Shown here: piece after piece, positions 36,795-49,000 of the stretch | Numbering within the stretch: the stretch's first letter is position 1 | Layout: each line of letters starts with the position of its first letter | Assembly: GCA_026874595.1 (NCBI GenBank) | Contig: CM049320.1 | Coordinates: forward strand, 6,143,464-6,207,463 | Source of the DNA: Sipunculus nudus | Taxonomy: Eukaryota; Annelida; Sipuncula; Golfingiida; Sipunculidae | Direction of reading: 5' to 3' | Length of the DNA stretch: 64,000 bases | Notes under the pieces: generated by a model | Told to the model about the DNA's origin: nothing | What the model saw: the letters and a program-made list of their open reading frames with translations, nothing else | Databases searched by the model: none | Translations under genes and position numbers: made by a program

Positions 36795-38165
36795 CCCATG
36801 AGTCTCGAGGTTCAGCTGAATTTGTCTATAAGGATATTTTTAAAGAGATTTTTCAAATGACAGTCCTGTGACCTTAACCAATGACCTTGTGACCAAAATA
36901 TTTTAGAACTTATTATCCTTGAACTTGCAGCATTTAGATTATTGTAACAATCTTTTAAAAAGTGACCTTGACCAGGTAACCTCAAAATTTACAGATTTCC
37001 TCACTTTTGGCAAGTAAGCCATGTGTGAAAGATGGAAAGTTTGGGATGAAAAGTTTCATTTACACATCCACAATCTTTTAAAGCTGTGGCTCCTGTGACC
37101 TTCAACTTTGAAAATGAATTTACTTAAAGGGGCACAATCACCTATGAAACATGCTTCATAAATGATTGTGCCCCTTTCAGTTAACACGAAAAACAGCTTT
37201 CTTCTAAAATAAATCAGCACATGCCAAAATAATGCCTTGAAACTGTTTGCTTACTCCTGTTAATGATTGTTATAAACTGTGAACCTGGCGCGATCGCAGG
37301 TGTCAACATAAACACAGTGCGTTGGGCTGTGTGCATTGTGGAGCCATAACACGTCAACCAGGAGATGGCCCCCGACTGACTTGGCCTAAAAAATGTAAGA
37401 CATGTTCTCGCTGGCTGAAACCACGTGTTGCCCCTCTTAATCGGACCTCCGATCACACCGTGATCCGTGAACAGACTGTGTTTACCAGCACGAAGGGCTA
37501 TAGCAAGGTGCTAAACAGACGTATGCGAGGAAATGAGTATATATTGCTCCTGAATAATATTGCTCCTGATTATGGCCCTTTAAGTGGAGGGTCATTAATA
37601 AATCAAATTTTGAAGCCAATCGGTCTATCCAAAGAATAATTATCATACAAGGTTTGTGATGAAAAGTTTGGCTTGAATGCATACACATACTTTTTAAAGA
37701 AATGGGTCCTGTGACTTTGACCCCAAAATTGACATGTTTCTTGCTTTAGTGGTGAGCCATATAGAAGTTAAGTTTGAAACCAATATGTCAAACTAAACTG
37801 GAGTTATCATCTGGAAACTAATTTGTGAACAGATGGCCCCTGTGACTTTGACCTTGTGACCCCAAATTCATTAATGCTCTTCCCATAATGGAAAGTCAGA
37901 TAAATGTGCAAGATGGAAATTTTGGAATGAAAAGCTTGGCTAAAAATGCAGCCTTGATCTTTTTAAATAAATGAGTCCTGTGACCTTCACCTTTGACCTC
38001 ATGACCCAAAAATCACATAAGACCTTGCTTTAGTGGTGGGCCATATTAGAGTCAAGTTTGAAATCCATGTGTCAATCCAACCTGTAGTTATCATCTGGAA
38101 ACAATGTGTGTGGATGGACAGATAGACAGGGTGATTACTATACTGGGTATCCACTTGTGATCAAT
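36795..38165 (-). repeat. Inverted-orientation AGGTCA-type dispersed repeat
   Basis: Reverse-strand versions of the AGGTCA blocks recur, for example GTGACCTTCACCTTTGACC at about 37980. The fillers (AAAGATGGAAAGTTTGGGATG, TTTAAAGAAATG) match reversed parts of the 32.9-33.4 and 17.3-18.8 kb repeats. It is interrupted by the MITE at 37124-37583. Confidence 0.65.
37124..37583. mobile_element. piggyBac-like MITE, full copy (460 bp)
   Basis: Ends are TTAAAGGGGCACAATCA on the left and TGATTATGGCCCTTTAA on the right. This makes an inverted repeat AGGG(G)C..AATCA bounded by TTAA on both sides, the hallmark target of piggyBac elements. The interior matches copies at 9455, 10843 and 11116. A second inverted copy of the terminus (TGATTGTGCCCCTTT at 37163-37177) forms a hairpin with the left end. 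No transposase is encoded. Confidence 0.8.
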
Positions 38166-38275
38166 AAACACACCAGGTTTTGGGATGCTAATTGCAATCA
38201 CAGCTGAGAAACTGACAGGATTGTTGTCATTTTATAGTAAAAAAAAATAGAAAAATATTCGTAAAAAAAAAATAA

Positions 38276-38600
38276 AAATAAAGGTGGCTCCACCACTTTT
38301 CGGGAACTGACAAAACTAGTCATGTTCAATATTCAAGCCAAGATTCATGACAATCCATGCATTAATTATCAAGATATTGAAGGTTTTGTATCAAATTTTC
38401 TTATTACTCTGGGGGGTACTTTCAAGCCCAATAGCTCTGAGGATATAGGTTGCAGTGACCTAATTTCAGGTTTCCAAGGAGATTTATTATTGACCTCCCT
38501 GAATTTTCACTTAGAAATTTCTAGTACCAGCAGTTATGATTTGAGCCCCGCTAACAGACGGACGATGGACAAAGCGCCATTCCTATACCTCAGTTGATGT
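38276..38600 (-). repeat. Dispersed repeat related to 56.6-57.3 kb
   Basis: Shares in order GGTGGCTCCACCA, GGGGGGTACTTT, TAGCTCxxAGGATAT, CAGxGACCTAATTTC and AGCAGTTATGATTTG with the units at 56605-57295. It ends in CTAACAGACGGACGATGGAC, the GTCCGTC head of the family seen in reverse. Confidence 0.75.
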
Positions 38601-39978
38601 ACAATCAGTGGAGCTACACAATGATTAAAACACCATGCTCCCTAGCAATAACCAGCAAATCACTTGCATTCAAACATTAACACTTCATTCTACAAACACC
38701 AATGTTAGCGAAGTATCTGAATGAGCATGGAATCATTTTCCCCTCGAGGATTTGGACCCTTTATTCTTGTGACCTCTGTCACCTTACTTGCACATAACAC
38801 ATGCAGCTATGATCGTATGAAGAGTGTCAGAAAATTATCCATCCAACAAAATGTCAAATTCTTTATGCAGGATGAAAAAGCAGGAAATCGTGCTGCAGAC
38901 AGGTTTGTCTGTCAACAATTTTGCTCTGCTTTAACAAATTTAATTAGGTAGAGGATTAGGGATTCACAAAAGGAACAATCCTTTCAGTTTTGAGGTATAT
39001 GAATCCGTAATATAATTTTTGTTTAAAGGGACATTTACGAGGTAGGGTCAGTTTGATGGTCCGGGTTTACTGGTATTAGGAGAAACGTCTGAATGTGGTT
39101 GTTTTCACAACCTTCAGTATGCACAGGCGTGACCTCATTGGAACCACCCTTGTTCTGGTAGGCACTGCTCACCTGTGACAGAATCATTGTTTGCAATGGT
39201 GAAGGATGACACTCATTCCTCTCAACTTAATTTCATACATTTCCTGTGCTTACAATTAACATACCACACATCAATGTATGATCAGAATCCTGGTTATAAT
39301 CCGGATCTGGTGATCCAGAAATGTTGGTGGAGGTACAAATGTAGTCTGTGTGTTTTCTAATTTGAAATCGTGTTCCCATACCATGCTCATACACTCCACT
39401 AAGTATTCACTAAACAGTCTGAACATGAATTACAGAAAACCAGTTTTATTTATAAGTAGCCAAAATAATAAAAGACAGATGCACAACCAGATAAAGATAA
39501 AATGAAAATAAAAATAAACTTTTTGGTAGTTTTATCAGTTAGTGTTGATGTATACCTTGGAAATAAAACAGGTCTTTCTTGTGGATGGTGTCAAGGTCTC
39601 AGTGTCGAGGTTAGCATCTGATAAATGTCGGCAAATTTTTGTCAACAGACAAATGAATGCATTGCTTATTTTTATAGAATATGTGGCTTAAAATATTATC
39701 ACAGTTTGTCTTTGGCACAACGTCTAACAATAACAAACGTAAAATGGACATGAATAAATTAACCAACTGTAAATAATGATCAGAGAATAGAACAAGTACA
39801 CAAGAGCCAGCTCTCCTGGTATCACATAAAAGAAAAAAAAAAATTAACCTTAATCAGTCCATATATACCTTTCAAAATAAAATTCAGCTGTGAATGCTTT
39901 ATTCTGGAATTTTAATACAGTCCATATTAACCAAATGTTTTGCTTATTGCCTGTATTATTATTACATGAAGTCATAAA
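38601..39978. other. Spacer between the convergent DDB2 and CFAP74 genes
   Basis: No gene was recognised. Reverse-strand AATAAA (TTTATT on the + strand) occurs at 39898-39903 and 39445-39450, both downstream of the CFAP74 stop and possible polyadenylation signals for it. Confidence 0.45.
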
Positions 39979-40077
39979 TTATTCTGAGACAATAAATGCC
40001 CGTAGTAAAATGTGGTAGGTCTCCTGGACGTCTCCTTTCACGTTGCAGTTAATGGAAGCTTCAAGTGCTTTGTTTGG
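39979..40077 (-). CDS. CFAP74: CFAP74 terminal exon (stop codon)
   Basis: Acceptor TTTTTCTTTCAG opens 99 bp that encode PNKALEASINCNVKGDVQET then YHILLRAFIVSE and TAA. The pattern is a closing beta-sandwich pair (alternating hydrophobics). Phase 0 entry. Confidence 0.85.
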   Translation of the reverse strand, partial: PNKALEASINCNVKGDVQETYHILLRAFIVSE

Positions 40078-43000
40078 CTGAAAGAAAAAGTACACATAAT
40101 TAGTGATAACTGAATCTTAACTTAAAAACATATTCAACTTTTTCACATTCCTTTTCAATAGGATTTTTTTTAATGGATATAATATTTAGGCTGGTATAGT
40201 CTTCAAGAAATCAACTTTGACTTTAATTGTTTGACAGACTGTGTGACAAATAATACAAAAGCAATTACATGTACCCGTAAGTCCAAAATGCTTCTAAGGC
40301 CACTGATTTTTTTCAAATATGAATGAAATTGGATAATACTCAGGTAAGTGATTATCAAAATGTGAAACATGTCAGATGGGCAGACAGACGATACATGGCA
40401 TAATCAATTCTGAAATTGAAAAAAGGGAACAATAACAAAGCTAGGAACCAGTCATACTCCTTAAGAGTGGGATGCCCAGTTTTGGAATAATTCAGTGTCA
40501 AAAGCACATCATACAGAGGTCAAGTGCTGTGGCTAGGTAATGATCCAGCATTCTGTTTACAGTGAAGCACATCATACAGAGGTCAAGTGCTGTGGCTAGG
40601 TAATGATCCAGCATTCTGTTTACAGTGAAGCACATCATACAGAGGTCAAGTGCTGTGGCTAGGTAATGATCCAGCATTCTGTTTACAGTGAAGCACATCA
40701 TACAGAGGTCAAGTGCTGTGGCTAGGTAATGATCCAGCATTCTGTTTACAGTGTAGCACATCAGTGTCTGACCTACACACACCCTCCAGAAAATTACAAT
40801 CAGCTGCAACTTAATTTGTTCTGGCTTATGTGTGGAGGACTGGCTGGCAGCGGGTGCCACTTACATCATGTCCTTGAGGAGGGGTCCAGGTTATTGTAAT
40901 TGGTCTCTTTGTACCTGCCTCGATCATACCCTGCAAGATGAAAAACAATCATCAGTTAACACAAAACAAGTCTTTTGATCAGGAGAAAATTTGTTGCAAT
41001 ATATATTTCTCTTTAAGGTGTTGTACTTATAATTTTTGTGTTTGCCAATAGTATATAAAATTTGTTTATATTAACTTTTACGATCTTCAATAAGGGAACT
41101 ATAATGAATATATTCTGCCTGCTTTCCACTTGTTATATGCTGAAGAGATGAGGATGTAAGTGATGAATATTTATCTGTATTACCATGTAAGTAATGAATA
41201 TTCATCAGTAATACCTTTTAAGTGATGAATATTCATCAGTATTACCTAGTACATGACGAATATTCATCAGTATCACCATACCTTGTAAATAATGAATATT
41301 GTAAGTGATGTATTTTCATTAGAATTACCATATGATGAATATTCATCAGTATATTACCTTTGGTGGATCTATGTTGAAGCCCTGTGCTTGTATCGGACCC
41401 AAATTGTCAAAGACCCATTCTCCATTCTGTATTATAAAACATAGTGTTAAACATTAGCCAAGAAAAGATAATTAATTTTGTAATTGTGGCAAGCCCTACG
41501 TTTCATGTGTTAGTATGTAAGTCTTGGTCACACTTGAGTGTCTAAATTATTGTACTACCCCAGCATACCTGGTAGTATTCCTTAAACTTTGAAAACTCAC
41601 AAAGAAATAGTTTGTATTGAAAGTTATTGTATTGAAAATGTCAGTGGGGAGTAGAAGCAACAATAAGAATAAATCTGCGTTGGGACACCTTGATAAATCT
41701 GCAACCTTGAAAATACATCAAATGAATACAGGTAGAAAATCCATCCGTACAACTGTTCATTATAAATTGATTATCCTCAGTGTTTTAAGGAAGGAGATAA
41801 CTATAACCCTAGTCCCATGCAACTTCAATCTGCATTGAATCCAGATTCAATTTATATAGTGTTCATACAGAAATAAAAGTGGATAATATCTGACTTGTGA
41901 AGAACAGAGTATCCCTGCCCTCTACATGTGCTGCAAAACATGGTATACATGTACATGATAAGTCAGTAAGGTTTGGAACTCTGATGCCATGTGCATATTG
42001 GGCCTAATTTATTGGGTTAATTCTAAATGCATCATACAGAATCTGAATTCAATCAAGTTGCCCTCTTACATGGAAGTGTGGTTCTTGTGTAAGACTTGTG
42101 CATGCCACCTTACATATAACCTATGCACTAATCTGAGTTAAACCAGCTTAAAAGATAAAATGAGTGGATTAAGCAGCAGAAATGGTCTTTTGCCTGTGCA
42201 AAGAATTATATGATGAAAATTTAGAATGATGAACAATATGAAAATATAAAATGATGAAAATACAGAATGATGAACTTAATGAAAATATAGAAAGATCTAG
42301 GGATGAAAGGAGAATGGTGGATCATGAATGATTAACCACTGACCATAATGTCATTCTAAAAATAATGCATATTGCAGTGACAAGGCTCCCACCCTTTAAC
42401 CCCCAAGAAACTATAGGAATTTTATAGACCAACTATTTAAAGAGATCATAGGAATTTTTAGCCAGAAATATAAGAAAATGTAGCAGTTTTCACTATAAAT
42501 CCATGTATTACTTGGTTTCTTTTGGTGATCATCAGTTCTGTAAGCAGTATCCAAGTCTGTTTAAAAGGTTATGATGGTTTGTATTTGTGTGACTGCAACA
42601 CTTAAATACACAGTTCTACTAAGAGCTAACTGCTTTTACTAACATCCGGTCTGTATTATAATAATAATAATCTTTAGCTAGTCCTAAATTCCATACTGAG
42701 CTGTTTAACTTGACATGATTTTCTGTTTCTTTTTTTTTAATCAAATTTTTACTTAATTCTTCATGTTTTGGAAAATATTTGTTCACTTCTGCTCAATGAA
42801 ATTTACAGGAGAAATTGGTAATCTCGGCTCAACTTGACCTGAACTCTCTTGGCTGATGGTGGTGCCATATGGAGGTCACACATGGCTCTTGTTAATTGCA
42901 CTGGTTTTTTTTGTCATCATTATTATAATGTAAAAATCCATGTCAACTTTCCACAGACACCAGATTCTGTATTATATATTATTTTCATGGTACATATTAT

Positions 43001-46000
43001 TCTCATTACTTTATATATTAAGAAGTATTATCTATATAAAGCAAACAACCAAGCCCAATACAGTGTTTTAACAATTGTTAAAACTTTTCCCTGATTTAAC
43101 TTTGCAATGATCACAATGGACCTGCAAAAGGAACTTCAGGAACTGCCCATGCCAAACTTTGATGGGTATGTAAATACTGTAAATTGCCCAAACTTAGATA
43201 TTTTAATCTGGTCTTGGCCCAGAGTTTACCTATTTATGTCTTAACTGAGGGAATTAATTATAGTTTGATATATTAATTATAATCACTGTAACTGCTGAAT
43301 CATTTCAACACCAACAACAACTTGTTGAGGTTGATTTGACCCATACAGGATTTTAAAATCCAAACTGTTATATAAATTTAATAAGTACAGGTAACCTCAA
43401 AATATATGTGACAATTACATGAAAATGTATTAGAAAATTTAAAGTGTTATAGTGTCATATAAAAATGTACAGAAAACGGGAAGAAGAGATTCAGGCAGAA
43501 AATGAATAGTTTGTCCAATGGTTTATAGTTGTATGATAGAGATATAGACTGTACTTCTTTAACCATCTATTCCCATTGAACTACCACTATCACCATGACT
43601 ATCACCACGGTAACTAAGTCACCATGGTCACCAACTACACCTGCCACCATAGTTACCTGTTTCCCTTGCTAGAAGGCACAGCAAACACAAAAATATTAGT
43701 ACAGTAAGTCAAATTAGTTTAATATTAAAATCATCTCCTGAAAGACAGCTTATCAAACCTTAAGTTATTATAAGCATCTCATGATTATAACAAAATAATA
43801 ATTTCAATAGATTATTATGTCCATTCACCATATACTCTGCTTTCAGCACTCCATATGCATTTTTTAGGCTTTAATGGCAATGGACTGATGTCATATCATA
43901 TATGCAGTCATTCATTTGAATTTATTCTTACCAGTAATTTTGGTAAAATAAAAATATTTTATTCCTCAAACATTAAAAGCAAATGTTTACATTTCCCGCT
44001 CACAAGAAACATGACAAGTTTTGATTTAAATATTAAGTAAATTCTTTTTGTGTCAAAAAAGGGAAATGAAAGAAAACTCTGATAAATAATGGTTCAATAA
44101 GAATGGGTTTCTTTGGTAACAATTTAACCAGATATTGCTGGTAATAAAAGTCTTGGTTGAACCCTTATATGAATGATTTGTCATTTATGATACCACTCAT
44201 ATTGGTTAAAAATACAGCATGTCACCCAAATGCTATTGAAACCAATTCCGAGTAATCAGCTATAGGTTACACTGAAGGAAGATAAACTGATATCCTATTA
44301 ATTTCTTTATACATTAGAAAGATAAAATGCTTGGTACAAAGGAAAATTAATTATTGTTAATCATATTAAATGTGAGACATAACAAAACAGGAGAGGAAAT
44401 ACATTGAAAGAAATTTATCTAAAAGCCTTTATTCATCTTTGTAACCATGGCTTGGGGCTTCATACTGTTTAAACCACATAATATATATAAATCCTTTTTA
44501 CCCACTGCAGTCCTCTATTTTACTCTAGATTTCAATGCACGAATGAACTTTCTGTATATTCAAGGCACATTTTGGTTACTTATATAGCACATGATTAGCA
44601 TGTTTGCCATGCACAGCACAACACAACTGGTCTACGCAGAACTGATGCTCTGAAGACCTAATTCGTAACTACCAACTAACTGAATAGCTCCTATTAACTC
44701 GAGGTCAGTTAATAATAGGTACATGTGGATCTGCAACAAAAGGCAATTTACTGCTTGGTATCTATCAATGAAAACCAAAGCACAAAAACACAAGAATAGT
44801 AAACCATAAAAATGTGGAGGTTCCAAGTTTGTTTTATTTATTAAATTGCATTGTGCATTCTTAGATATAAGACAGATTTGCTAAAATTAATTACAGAATA
44901 TCTACTTGATAGGGACTTATAGCTGAAAAAAGAACTGGTATTACTTTGGCAAATTAATATAAAGGAACAGTTGCAATCTCCCACAGTTTGAAAGAGTATT
45001 GCTGTGAAATAAGTAAATTTGAAAAAAAAAAAGTTTTGGTAATACTGTCATGATTTCAAAATATCAGTCTAAATGAGAAATTATGTGACTTCAGTCAGTC
45101 ATAAAATGATTTGAATTGACATTTTATGACTAATAAATCTGAATAAAAGAACCGTTTTAACATCAAAGAACATCTGTGACTGTAATGTCTATAAGAAACA
45201 TTAGAATACCAAGGAAAAGAGTAGAATGTATATACGATATTCCAATAAAAATGCAATTTAATAATTTTTTGGAGACTTTATCAGACTAAACTTGGAATCT
45301 CTCCTAAATATGACTGCAAATATAAAACACAAACTGCCACACAAGTTGTCACCTTGCTTCCGCCGCCCCCGCCTCCTTCCTGGAAGAGTCATTTGCATAT
45401 CATTTGCATGACAATCATAGCTTGCATAATTATAGTTCATCTCCATGGTAGCCACTGTGAATACTGATTTATTATATCAGTCTTCAACTAAATGTGAATG
45501 ACCAATCCGTTACAAGTATTAACTGATGTAATGTATATAAAATACAGTCATATGTAATAAACTGATTTGCAAGAATATTGAAGACCGTGCTAAACGGTGA
45601 AACCTGAGTGTGTCTTATATGTATCCCAAGTGTGTGGGACAAAACTGACTTTGGATGGGTATTGGTCACTAGGAATCTGATAGGTGGAGTTTGTGTTGGT
45701 GCCCTAGTGAGCAGTATGTCTTCATTCATTTGTTGTTAAACTGGATTATTGTTGGTGTTAAGTTTCTGTACATAGACTATGATCATATGTCTCAAAGAAT
45801 CATAAATTTGTTACATTTGTTCAGAGCTGTTAGGTTTGTTTTGCATTTAATAATGCATTTTCCATATACAAATGTTACACATTTATGATGAAAAGAGGTA
45901 TGGTTTTTGCTTGTTTAAGAAATTCGATGCTATGTAATAACACACATTGCTCCATTTAAAATAAAAGATATATTTACTGAGCTCAGTACTTATTCTTTTT

Positions 46001-49000
46001 TGTTTAAAGTGACACTGCTTGGAACAGGACCAAAAAGTACATCAGGTCCTGTGGTAATAAACATTTGTATTTACATTGTTACCTGAACCTTGTAATGTAT
46101 TTATATATAAACAATACACAGGTAAGTTCTTTGTCCTGTCTAAAGACTGTGCTCTCTTTAACATTTTTAACATTCACCAGGGGGTACAGGTGTTGTACAG
46201 TTGACCTAACTGATGTACAGCTAGACAGTGCTTGGGACTAGAAAACTGCTGTGCGAACTGCTGCAGGAAGTAACATGACTAACATGATAAACAGTCTATC
46301 ATTTCAGAACAGATATGTGGTGTGCAAATTCAACACTGTTAAGGTAATTTTACATGTACATATCTGTGTGAATGGTACATATGGATTACAAGCACCTCAC
46401 ATGGTATTTAAACTGGAATACACACCACGGGTTTTGTCACAGAAGGTGTCTATGGTTAATATAGGTGTATACCGGTCACATAGGTTAAACATTCTCTGTA
46501 CAACTGACCAACTCATCAGACTCCATCTCGACTTTTACATCCTCATCCTCTTGCTCCGTCTCCTTGTGCGCTAACTGATATAAGCGCAGCCACAAGAGAT
46601 TTGATACATATGTTTTATTCATTGCAAGCTAGCTTTGTATCAATGTGTCAGTGGTGTATATGTAGCTTGTATGAATTCTTAATGAACAGACAATGTAATC
46701 AGATACAACTTTTTACAGCAGCTTAATTACTGGAAGTACATCAGAAGCAAGGTTTATTCTTTTTGGTTGATTCTGTGTTTCTGCCAGATTTCTGAAGAGT
46801 GGTTTCATTGATATCGCTGAACTGTGATAAATTGGCTCAGAGTGAGACATCTTAAATTATTACATTTGTAGTAAATCTGCATACAAATAATCCAAGGATG
46901 GACATTTAATGGGGTTTTTTTTGCAGCATTGTTTACCTTGACAGCTAATAAGATGTCATCATGGAACCATCTACGAAGCTTTATTATGTTATGTTATATT
47001 TTGTAAGCACTTGCTGTTTTGCAAAAGGTGATTGGAGGTCTATCAGCCTACAGCATCGTGATGGGTGTTGATTATGGTACACATGTAATCCAGGTCAGGA
47101 ACATCATAATGCACAGCTGAGGACTGTTTTAAGACACTGTTTTATTTCTAAATGACATTTAGTATTTGATTAACTATTGAAGGGTATGAATTAATACAAA
47201 CAATACAGAAGTATAGGTGGAGATGAAAGATCATTCTTGGCATCATTGACATACCTGTATATCACTGTATAACCAGACCTCTCATATTTGATATTCTGTG
47301 ATATATGATTTTATTTCTCACTTGTGTTATGTCCCAGAAATTCTTTTTAGTAAACCCTAAAAATTTGCCAAAACAAAGTTTTAACATATAAAATGGCTGA
47401 TTTATATGATATTCAGTTTCACCTCTTCCGTATGACAGTGGAGTTCAAAACAGAAAACAAAAAACCCCAGCTGCTTAAAATTGATAACAGTGTCACAAGT
47501 CAGTAATTTACGGTGACGGAAAAAATCATGTCATTCATTCATGAAGTGTATTGTTCACATCAATTTTTATAACCCAATCCATCAGCTTTCATCATACGAG
47601 TGTATGCAGTATGTAGTATATGTAGGCTATTTTAATTTTGTCAACTGGTATAAAAAATGGCATAATACACAGAACACTCAGAATAACCTTGACAGCTAAA
47701 ACAGAAGAGCAGTCGCCTGGTACATGAAAGGTCTTGGCTCCAGTAGACATTTCTGTTCATTATGAAGTTTGCATAAACCACTGACTGCAGATGGATAACC
47801 AATACTCTATGAAAACATTTTTTTTATTGCTGCTCCTTGCATGTGAAGCGTGTAGTCTCAGATATCTGACAATATCATACATATACTACAAAATATAAAC
47901 TGATCTCATGAATTCTCTCATTATGATTCAGTGCCCTCTGGTGGCCTCGGTGTTAACTTATTTTGAAAGAAAAAAACCATTAGAATGGTTTGCTCACCTT
48001 TTTCTGACTGACGGCCATTGTCCGTACACACCCAACAAATATCTCCTTTGTAGCTGTCATGTATTCATTCTCTTTTGACACGCTGTGCAGTGTTACAAGC
48101 AGAGGTATAGGTGGCGCTTTCATATCTGTAAGAACAGGAAATTAAACTCTATACATTCTGACTCCGTGTAAATCCATGGTGACTGCAATGTGACAAGCCC
48201 TCAGTTTGATAAATTTCTTTCTATTTATGTGGTTTTTGTTCTGCACCTCAAGCTGAAAACTTTAATGAGAATCAGGTGTAAGGACTGAACTTTATTACAA
48301 CAACAGCCATGAAAAATTTGGTTTGGCTGGTATTCTTAAAAGTTTTTTTTTACTGATGACTGGGATATGTGTCTAGATGAGACATTTTATTTTTTTTTAG
48401 GTTTTACTGATTTATTGATATGGTAAGACCATACAAGTTACAAAATACAGTAGCATATAGTGGAAGCTAATTAAAGCTGATGAGGTTTATGCAAATTCTC
48501 TGCTCAGTATCCTTGACCACTTTTTAAATGCTGAAGATTGTGCTTTTGCCCTATAACTAGCACACAGTTGATCACTGAGGCTAAATTTTGGTTTCTATAA
48601 AATTTCACTTAGTTCTATCTTGATGTCAAAAAAGGTCACATGTGGGTTTGCTTGCAATTTCATAGATTTGTCTTGAAGTCAAATTAAATGTTTACAGCCC
48701 TAATGGGTATATGAGGCCAGGCTGTTGGGCGGCTGTATGAAAGAATGACAGACTGAAACTATGTTGTCCAGAGAACCTACAGTTTGAGGAATATGCACTT
48801 TTGCTTCTATAAATTCTAAAATAATAAAAAAAAATGTGTAATATGTGACACTTGAATATTAGATAACTTCATTTTTTGGCAGGGGATGATGAGGTTTCTA
48901 TTTCACCACTTGGACCGGAACAGTGAAACAATAAATTTCAGGATAAGTGTTAAAAATTTTAAAAATACAAGTAAAGCCTCCTTATATACACCTGTTTACT

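Noticed and set aside
40498-40860. A repetitive 120-residue protein on the minus strand
   Set aside because: The open frame arises because the tandem period (63 bp) is a multiple of three. It lies in an intron next to a genuine exon.
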